A program made the position numbers and the translations under genes. Of a DNA stretch of 50,683 bases, positions 45,476-50,683 are shown piece after piece. The notes below the pieces were generated by a model. The model made no database searches. It was given only the letters and a program-made list of their open reading frames with translations, and had not been told where the DNA came from. The DNA comes from Planctomycetota bacterium. Lineage in GTDB: Bacteria; Planctomycetota; Planctomycetia; Pirellulales; Pirellulaceae. The first letter of the stretch is position 1; each line of letters begins with the position of its first letter. The stretch covers positions 1-50,683 of the forward strand of contig JAPLNJ010001037.1 of NCBI GenBank assembly GCA_026692885.1, written 5' to 3'.

Positions 45476-46438
45476 GTGTACCGGCTTTCCCTCGTCATTC
45501 CCTTTGTGAGTGAACCCGAACCGTTCGAGGACACGCTGGTCTCTGTCCTCCAGAACCGTCCGGCCAACTGCGAAGTGATCGTCGTCCATCGCGGGCCGTA
45601 CGATGACCCGTACGAGCTGCGGGACGAGGTCTGTTTCGTGGAGGTGCCGACGGAGACGAGCACGATGCAATCGATCAACGCGGGGTTGACTGCTGCCCGT
45701 GGCGAGGTCGTGCATCTGCTGCAACCGGGCGTGCTGGCGATCGAGGGCTGGACGAAGCCAGCACTCGCGAGGTTTGACGACCCCACGCTGGGCGCCGTCG
45801 CACCCGTGGTATTGGGACGGAGTAACCCGGATCGCGTCGTCTCCGCAGGGATGCGATTTACTGCGGGCGGTGCTCGTCGGGTGAACGGGGTGGGGACGCG
45901 GTCTGCGACGTCCAAGAGGCTCGCGCGTCGCGCAATGGCCGGCCCGACTCTGACCGCCGCCTTCTACCGTAAGACGGCACTGATGGCTTTGGGGGGACTG
46001 CCCGAAGTGGTCGGTGAGCGACTGGCTGATGCGGACCTGGCGATTAGCCTGCGCGCCCTTGGCTGGGGCTGCGTATTGGAACCCGCTTGTCAGCTGGTCG
46101 GTGATGCTAAGCAGCAACCAGCGCCATTATCTTTTGCGGCGGGCCGTTGTGACGAGCGTCTGTTTCTGCGCTACGCAGCAACCCACGGCATGTTTCCGGT
46201 GGTTGTTTTTCATCTGTTCGCCATTCTGGGCGGCTGGTTGTGTCGCGCGTACCGGTGGGGCGCGTACTCGCACCTCCTGGGCCGCCTGGCCGCTTGCTGC
46301 GAGAATCGCAGGGAATACGCACCGCCAACCCTGCTGGACGAACTCCGCGCCCGCGGGTCAAGCCCCGCCGATTCGGAACTGGTGACGCCCAGCGAGGCGC
46401 TCAACCGCCCTGCCCGAACGCGAAATCGCGCTGCCTAA
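45476..46438 (+). CDS. GT2-like glycosyltransferase family protein
   Basis: 320 residues from a GTG start preceded by AAGGAAGGTGCGTC. The N-terminal fold YRLSLVIPFVSEPEPFEDTLVSVLQNRPANCEVIVVHRGP is that of GT-A family 2 enzymes; MQSINAGLTAARGEVVHLLQPGV corresponds to the segment that normally holds the DxD, but here reads HLLQPG, so the metal-binding Asp motif is replaced. GGLPEVVGERLADADLAISLRALGWGCVLEPACQLVGD resembles the ED/DxxL acceptor region. A hydrophobic stretch near residue 240 (MFPVVVFHLFAILGGWL) may anchor it. Sugar transfer is probable but the missing DxD makes activity uncertain. Confidence 0.7.
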   Translation: MYRLSLVIPFVSEPEPFEDTLVSVLQNRPANCEVIVVHRGPYDDPYELRDEVCFVEVPTETSTMQSINAGLTAARGEVVHLLQPGVLAIEGWTKPALARFDDPTLGAVAPVVLGRSNPDRVVSAGMRFTAGGARRVNGVGTRSATSKRLARRAMAGPTLTAAFYRKTALMALGGLPEVVGERLADADLAISLRALGWGCVLEPACQLVGDAKQQPAPLSFAAGRCDERLFLRYAATHGMFPVVVFHLFAILGGWLCRAYRWGAYSHLLGRLAACCENRREYAPPTLLDELRARGSSPADSELVTPSEALNRPARTRNRAA

Positions 46439-46579
46439 GGCAAGCGGACGGCCTTGATCGGAATTCATTTCCCGCCTTGCTCCAACGCTTGTGCATCCGC
46501 TTTGCAGATTGCTTCACGAGACCGGCATCGGCACGCATGGCGGCGTGGAGACCGTCCGGCTCGGATTGGCGGGCCCGCC

Positions 46580-46693
46580 TCATGCTCCGGCCAGCCGTGT
46601 GGCCAAGGTCATCGCCGTCGCCAGAGCCAGCGAGATAATTGCGATCCACCGCAGTAGTTCCCAGTACAGACTTTCTTGCCTAGCGACTAACAT
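46580..46693 (-). CDS. 37-residue membrane micro-protein
   Basis: AAAGGAGGTATCCG, a near-perfect ribosome site, precedes an ATG at 46693. The peptide MLVARQESLYWELLRWIAI... ends ISLALATAMTLATRLAGA with a TGA at 46582-46580. One hydrophobic helix (about residues 16-32) with an amphipathic start suggests a small membrane or regulatory peptide. Family unknown. The quality of the ribosome site is the main argument that it is translated. Confidence 0.6.
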   Translation of the reverse strand: MLVARQESLYWELLRWIAIISLALATAMTLATRLAGA

Positions 46694-46955
46694 CGGATAC
46701 CTCCTTTATACCGCAGGCTTCAAACTCTGTGTCTGACCTGCAAGGAGCATGCCAACCAAGCCGACGGTGAAACGGATCAGTGCCAGCCGCGTGCGGCAAT
46801 ATGGCAAGCGGATAGTATCTGGCAGGCAGTGCGGCGCGCACCGACGCACCGTTAGTGCGCGCCGGTTTTCGCACAGCAGCCCCGTTCGCGGCACCACTCC
46901 GGCACCACTCCGAGGCTGCGAAAAATCAAATCGGCCAACGCTGCTTGCACAAGGT

Positions 46956-47013
46956 GTAGGGTGGGCTGTGCCCACCAATCGCAAGCAGTTGTGGTGGGTA
47001 CAGCCCATCCTAC
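46956..47013. repeat. 58-bp palindrome with GTAGGGTGGGCTGTGCC arms
   Basis: GTAGGGTGGGCTGTGCCCAC and, on the other strand, GTAGGATGGGCTGTACCCAC match at 20 of 22 bases around a 14-base loop. The left arm is repeated at 3408-3424. It is a common type of planctomycete intergenic palindrome. Confidence 0.7.
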
Positions 47014-47149
47014 GATTTCTTCAGCAGCCTCTCCCAGTGGCTGGGCTCGCCGAACGCGATCGTCGCGGTCTGTGCCCCCCCGGGGGCCGGCCGTCTTGGC
47101 ATGCAGCATGTCTTCGTCGAACTTGGTTTGGGGGGGAAGCAGCGGTGGC

Positions 47150-48622
47150 TCATGTTTCTGACTTGTCCGCTGTCGGGACGCTGGCGGCCAGGCCGAGGTG
47201 AACCCCCACGGTTCGGAGCCACTCTTCGGCGTCTGGAAATAGGCCGCTGTGGAAGATCCACAACAGACCGCAGATGCTGGAAATCAGCAGGAATTCCGTG
47301 GTCTCCTCCCAGACCAGGAACCACACGCGATGCTGGTCGTAGGCGGCGCCTAAGAGCATGCGGAACATCCCGAAGCCGAGCGGGCCGAGGCCGGCGGCGA
47401 AGGCCAGCTTGGCGGGTGGGATGGGATCTCGCCGCTTCACAAACAGAATCGCCAACGACACGCCGAGCAGCACCACCGCAACCGCCGGGCAATACCAGTT
47501 CTCGACCTGTTGGAACACGCGGAGGTGGCCGTAGTTGTAAGGCGTCCCGAAGATCAGCGTGTTGTACGAGTTGTCGTGCCAATCGGCGGTGGGGACGATC
47601 AGGGTGGTCGCAATCAGTGCCGCGAGCAGAAGATAGAAGCAGCGGTACAGGCCGCAGGGCACATCGGCGTGCTTGCTGCACCCACCGCAGAGTCGCAGGG
47701 CTGTGCATCGTCGTTCGGGATTGCTCAGTCCTAAAATACGGTGGTCGACGCCTTCCAGGACCGCGTAGGCGATGAAACTGAAACTGACGAACATGCCCGC
47801 GCCGTGCAAGTACTCCCACAGATAAGAAGTTTCCTGATAGCCAAAGTAATTCACCGCGCAGGCAGCTTCACCGAGCAAGAAGGCGATCAGGCCCCAACGC
47901 AGGGCCACAATGTCGCCAGCAAGACTTGTCCAGAGTGCCGCCACGATGACGAGCGACAGCAGCATATACGTGGGCTTGACCACGAAGTAGCTCAACACGG
48001 CGAGTGTCTGTTCGAACGGGGGCGACTCGCGAAAGGGAAGACTCCCTACGCCGTCTCTCGTCCGCCAGCGATCCCACGCTTGGCCCTCGGGTTGTGGGGC
48101 GTTGCGCAGCCATTCCTGGATCCCGCCGCGCACGTTGAACGCTGGCTCGACGCCGATCTGCCTGAGATGCCGGACGGCCAGTCGGCTGGCCATGCCGACG
48201 TCGCACAGCAGCAGCAAGGTTCTCCCACGCAGTTCGGCGGGGATTTGGTCCGGACTGCGCGTGGCACGAATGTCATCGAGCGGCCAGTTGACGGCGCCCT
48301 CAATGTGCCCGGCCGAGAACTGTGCGGGTGGTCGCACATCCACCAGCGTGGCTGACAAGCTGTCCTCGCTGAGAACCACCCCAGCATTAAGTGTCGCATC
48401 CATAGGACGGGCACTTGTGCCCGTCGCGGACGAGTCGACGGGTAGGAGTGCTCGTCCTACGACCGTCGTTGTTACGCCGGTTCCAAGCCACTGTTTCGCC
48501 TCAGGCGGCAACACGGTGGGAAGGCTGCCGAACAGGATCCCATAGAGCACCAGCGGCGCAGTGACGCCGACAAGAACTAGTCCAGCGACGACCACCGTGG
48601 TTTTCCGTGACGAGCTAAGCAT
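47150..48622 (-). CDS. rhodanese domain fused to a multi-helix membrane protein
   Basis: 490 residues; AAGGTG precedes the ATG. A short N-terminal helix (TTVVVAGLVLVGVTAPLVLYGI) precedes a segment encoded by a palindromic repeat (residues about 55-74), then a rhodanese domain: TLVDVRPPAQFSAGHIEGAVNWPLDDI, LLLLCDVGMASRLAVRHLRQIG with the active-site Cys (CDVGMAS loop) and FNVRGGIQEWL. The remainder has about eight hydrophobic helices (TYMLLSLVIVAALWTSLAG, WGLIAFLLGEAACAVNYFGYQ, LLLAALIATTLIVP, PAVAVVLLGVSLAILFVK, EFLLISSICGLLWIF) of unknown family. The gene ends 57 bases after the Lgt/radical-SAM gene, so they are probably co-transcribed. A role in sulfur transfer to, or electron supply for, the partner enzyme is possible but unproven. 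Confidence 0.75.
   Translation of the reverse strand: MLSSSRKTTVVVAGLVLVGVTAPLVLYGILFGSLPTVLPPEAKQWLGTGVTTTVVGRALLPVDSSATGTSARPMDATLNAGVVLSEDSLSATLVDVRPPAQFSAGHIEGAVNWPLDDIRATRSPDQIPAELRGRTLLLLCDVGMASRLAVRHLRQIGVEPAFNVRGGIQEWLRNAPQPEGQAWDRWRTRDGVGSLPFRESPPFEQTLAVLSYFVVKPTYMLLSLVIVAALWTSLAGDIVALRWGLIAFLLGEAACAVNYFGYQETSYLWEYLHGAGMFVSFSFIAYAVLEGVDHRILGLSNPERRCTALRLCGGCSKHADVPCGLYRCFYLLLAALIATTLIVPTADWHDNSYNTLIFGTPYNYGHLRVFQQVENWYCPAVAVVLLGVSLAILFVKRRDPIPPAKLAFAAGLGPLGFGMFRMLLGAAYDQHRVWFLVWEETTEFLLISSICGLLWIFHSGLFPDAEEWLRTVGVHLGLAASVPTADKSET
48403..48460. repeat. 58-bp palindromic repeat inside the rhodanese-membrane reading frame
   Basis: TAGGACGGGCACTTGTGCCC (48403) and, on the other strand, GTAGGACGAGCACTCCTACC (48460) form imperfect arms matching over about 20 of 25 bases around a short loop. 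It has the look of the intergenic palindromes seen elsewhere in the window, yet it lies in the coding frame and encodes GRALLPVDSSATGTSARPMD without a stop. Confidence 0.7.
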
Positions 48623-48679
48623 GGGCGCGCACCTTAGTAACGCAGAGGAACGAACTTCCTTGAGCAGGGTGGCTGGAGC

Positions 48680-50683
48680 TTACAAAGCCCCGGATGTTGC
48701 CCCTGTTAGGCCGTCGCGGGCTCCGCCCCAGCCACCCGCCGTTTTGCCGACAGTCTGCCGCAGCAGCGTGTTGAAGCGACAGAACGACACGGCTTCTCCG
48801 CCGGGCCGAATGACGTGGATGCAGCACTCGTCCGCTCGCTCTTCGTCGAAAGTGTACGCATCCATGAACGGCTTGACGACCACACGGAAGAAATCTTCCG
48901 GCCGTTCGCCGAACCCGCAGCAAGCCCGGGCATCAGCCAACTTGAAATTCACCCGATCCGCCAATCGCTCCACGTGATCGTCGTACCGGACAAGTCGAGT
49001 GAGCGCCAGCGGCGGTCCCTTGCGGCGCCGCGCCACGAAGGTGAAGCTACAGCAATTGGGATGCGAGCAGGGCAGCGGGTGAAAATCCGCTTCGGTCAGG
49101 AGTCCGCCACTCTGTTGGGCCAGCAGGCGAATCACGTCCGCCAGGGTGATGCGATCCAACGGGTCGATGGCCTGCTCGAACCGTCCGCTCCAGGTGGCCG
49201 GTTGGTAGGTGATACCGCGAATCTGCGGGGTATTCATGCCGAGCGTGAGCAACTCCCCGACTTGTTGTTCGTTGACGCCTCGGACGATTGTGCACGCCAG
49301 GTTCGTGGGTAAGTCGTGCCGCACGAGCGCCTTGAGTACCGCGCGTTTGCGGGCCAGCAAGTCGGCGCCACGCAGGGCGAGGTGGCTCTCGGCGTCCAGG
49401 CCGTCGAGTTGCAGGAAGAGCTGCAGTCCCTTGCGGCGGGCAGCCAAAGCGGCGGCCAAGCCGTCGCCGCGAAGGAGTTCCAGGCCGTTGGTATTGATCA
49501 TTACCTGTTCGATCGGCAGCCGCCGACAGTGGTCGATGAGCGTCAGCAGGTCGGGGTGCAGGAGCGGCTCGCCTCCGCTGAGTTGCAGCACGTCGAGCGG
49601 CCCGCGTGCAGCCAGAAAAGCGTCGACGTCCGCACATAATTCCGCGAGCGGCCGGTGGCTGCCGAGCGAACTCTGAGCGAAGCACACCGGACAATGGAGG
49701 TTGCAGGCGTCGGTGATCTCCAGCAAAGCCACACAGGTCCGGTGTTCGGGTCCTGGGCCGCAGCCGCAGGACGTGTCCGGTTGGCACTCGCCGTCGTCTG
49801 CCTGACGCAAGAGGACCGGCAGCTCGCGTTTCGCAGCTCTGGGGTTCCTCGCGGACCGTGCGGCGGGGGCGGCGGGCGGGGCATGCGGCACCTCGTCGCG
49901 CAGATAGTAATGCTGCCGCGCCGAACTGACCAAGGCTTCGATCGCGCCGTGCTCCGGGCACTCACGCTGTAAGTAGATTCGCCCGTTACGCTGTACCGTC
50001 GCGCCGAGCACGGGGCGAAGACACACCGGGCACAGCGTCCGCGTCGGCTTCAGGATCCCATCCCCGGTGTCGTGCGGGACGAGTGGCACACTGGCCCGCG
50101 AACGTCTCAACCACCTCGGCCGATAGCCGGGACAGCACCACAGCGCGAAGAACGGAGCCAGCACGAGTGTCGCCAGTTGATAGCCGGTCAGGCCCAGCCA
50201 GATCGTCGGTTCGGGGCGGATGAACTCGGTGCCGAAGCGATACACGAAGTAGGTCACCAGATACAGGCGGATCAACTGCCCGCGGAACAGCCCGCGTCGC
50301 TGCAGTTGCCACAAGACGACGGCGGCGATCAGGTGGAATGCTGTCTCGTAGAGTTGCGTGGGGTGGCGGATGAGGCCGTCTCCGAAATCGACGCCCCAGG
50401 GAAGGGACGTAGGTACACCGTGGCAGCAGCCTGCATAGAAGCAGCCCAATCGCCCGATGCCGATGCCGACGGCCAGCGGCATGGCGAAGCTGTCGCACCG
50501 CTTGGCGTGGATGCCGAGAGCCCACTCGGTCACTTCCGCGCCGAAATAGCCGCCCACCAGCCCAGCCAGGATCGTCTTACCATCCGTGAACCAGGCCTTG
50601 CCGCTCAGGAAACCATCCCAGTCGGCCAGCACGAACGGGAGTTTGGCTCCAATCATCCCGCCGCAGAAGGCCCCCAGGGCCAG
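48680..50683 (-). CDS. fusion of Lgt-like membrane domain and Tes-like radical SAM enzyme, N-terminus beyond the window
   Basis: The frame stays open from 48680 to the right edge, so the first visible ATG (50656) is probably internal (upstream codons read LALGAFCGG, Lgt-like). Numbering from that ATG: residues 1-190 are a multi-helix domain with GRLGCFYAGCCHG (68-80) and RHPTQLYE (97-104), motifs of the Lgt (prolipoprotein diacylglyceryl transferase) superfamily. Residues 205-240 have CPVC...YLQRECPEHG, and 305-640 are a radical SAM domain: ITDACNLHCPVCF (Cys318, 322, 325), LQLSGGEPLLHPDL, VMINTNGL, LFLQLDGL. Further cysteines at 530, 535, 536, 611, 612 and 626 (LPCSHPNCC, ECCIHV...SFCRFN) match the auxiliary-cluster layout of tetraether lipid synthase (Tes)-like enzymes. 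Tes joins lipid chain ends by C-C bonds using radical chemistry. Attachment to a lipid-handling membrane domain suggests a lipid or lipoprotein acyl substrate. Confidence 0.8.
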   Translation of the reverse strand: MALGAFCGGMIGAKLPFVLADWDGFLSGKAWFTDGKTILAGLVGGYFGAEVTEWALGIHAKRCDSFAMPLAVGIGIGRLGCFYAGCCHGVPTSLPWGVDFGDGLIRHPTQLYETAFHLIAAVVLWQLQRRGLFRGQLIRLYLVTYFVYRFGTEFIRPEPTIWLGLTGYQLATLVLAPFFALWCCPGYRPRWLRRSRASVPLVPHDTGDGILKPTRTLCPVCLRPVLGATVQRNGRIYLQRECPEHGAIEALVSSARQHYYLRDEVPHAPPAAPAARSARNPRAAKRELPVLLRQADDGECQPDTSCGCGPGPEHRTCVALLEITDACNLHCPVCFAQSSLGSHRPLAELCADVDAFLAARGPLDVLQLSGGEPLLHPDLLTLIDHCRRLPIEQVMINTNGLELLRGDGLAAALAARRKGLQLFLQLDGLDAESHLALRGADLLARKRAVLKALVRHDLPTNLACTIVRGVNEQQVGELLTLGMNTPQIRGITYQPATWSGRFEQAIDPLDRITLADVIRLLAQQSGGLLTEADFHPLPCSHPNCCSFTFVARRRKGPPLALTRLVRYDDHVERLADRVNFKLADARACCGFGERPEDFFRVVVKPFMDAYTFDEERADECCIHVIRPGGEAVSFCRFNTLLRQTVGKTAGGWGGARDGLTGATSGAL

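Larger units (their letters stand above)
46439..47149. other. intergenic region with a micro-ORF and a palindromic repeat
   Basis: Apart from the 37-codon gene at 46580-46693 and the palindrome at 46956-47013 nothing is recognised. A GGCCTTGATCGGAATTC segment at 46450 may be a scrap of the dispersed element. Longer frames on the minus strand here are composed of repeat sequence. Confidence 0.5.

Noticed and set aside
47010..47149. small minus-strand gene downstream of the rhodanese gene
   Set aside because: Frames there overlap the intergenic palindrome and have no ribosome site or protein-like pattern.

Overview
The window looks like chromosome from a planctomycete (Planctomycetota, probably a Pirellulales-type lineage). 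The signs are a surface protein with an LEPR-XLL-like N-terminus (LESRVLLSA), a DUF1559 pilin-like protein with the H-X9-DG C-terminal motif next to a small lipoprotein, planctomycete-type leucine-rich repeats, SecA, YicC and CoaB/CoaC organised as in that phylum, and intergenic spaces full of short palindromic repeats. Species cannot be read from the sequence.

Layout. Positions 1-2983 (minus) hold the N-terminal part of a large secreted repeat protein. 3430-5762 carries a divergent pair, an SGNH hydrolase and a GT4 glycosyltransferase. 6002-11031 (minus) is a five-gene operon encoding a ketoacyl synthase, an acyl carrier protein, two phytoene-desaturase-like FAD enzymes and a FabZ-like dehydratase; it looks like a dedicated type II acyl or polyene pathway. 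11493-17468 has a lipoprotein, a Cys-rich secreted protein, a membrane protein and a GH13 glucan enzyme.

An accessory island of about 14.7 kb lies between tRNA-Ser (17526-17614) and tRNA-Asn (32326-32398). It has a tyrosine recombinase at each end, each with a palindrome in its upstream region. Between them are an excisionase-like HTH protein, relics of an HTH gene and an AAA+ gene, a damaged SWIM-type ATP-dependent DNA ligase, a WGR protein, a compact ChlI/ComM-like ATPase, several small unknown proteins, a YkgJ-type cysteine-cluster protein, a DUF1559/lipoprotein pair, LRR and IS91-like debris, and a ParB-like gene fused to part of an extracellular protein. The island is decaying but part of it still reads as intact genes.

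From 32481 to 43958 comes core chromosome, all minus: ppk2; the overlapping yicC-gmk-rpoZ-coaC-coaB operon; secG, tpiA, waaA (Kdo transferase, hence a Gram-negative lipid A envelope) and an unusually long secA. 44412-46438 (plus) has a Gly/Met-repeat secreted protein and a GT2-like glycosyltransferase. The right end (minus) has a 37-residue membrane micro-protein, a rhodanese-membrane protein with a palindromic repeat inside its reading frame, and a large fusion of an Lgt-like membrane domain with a radical SAM domain resembling tetraether lipid synthase (Tes). That fusion and the FAD-desaturase operon are the best candidates for undescribed lipid chemistry.
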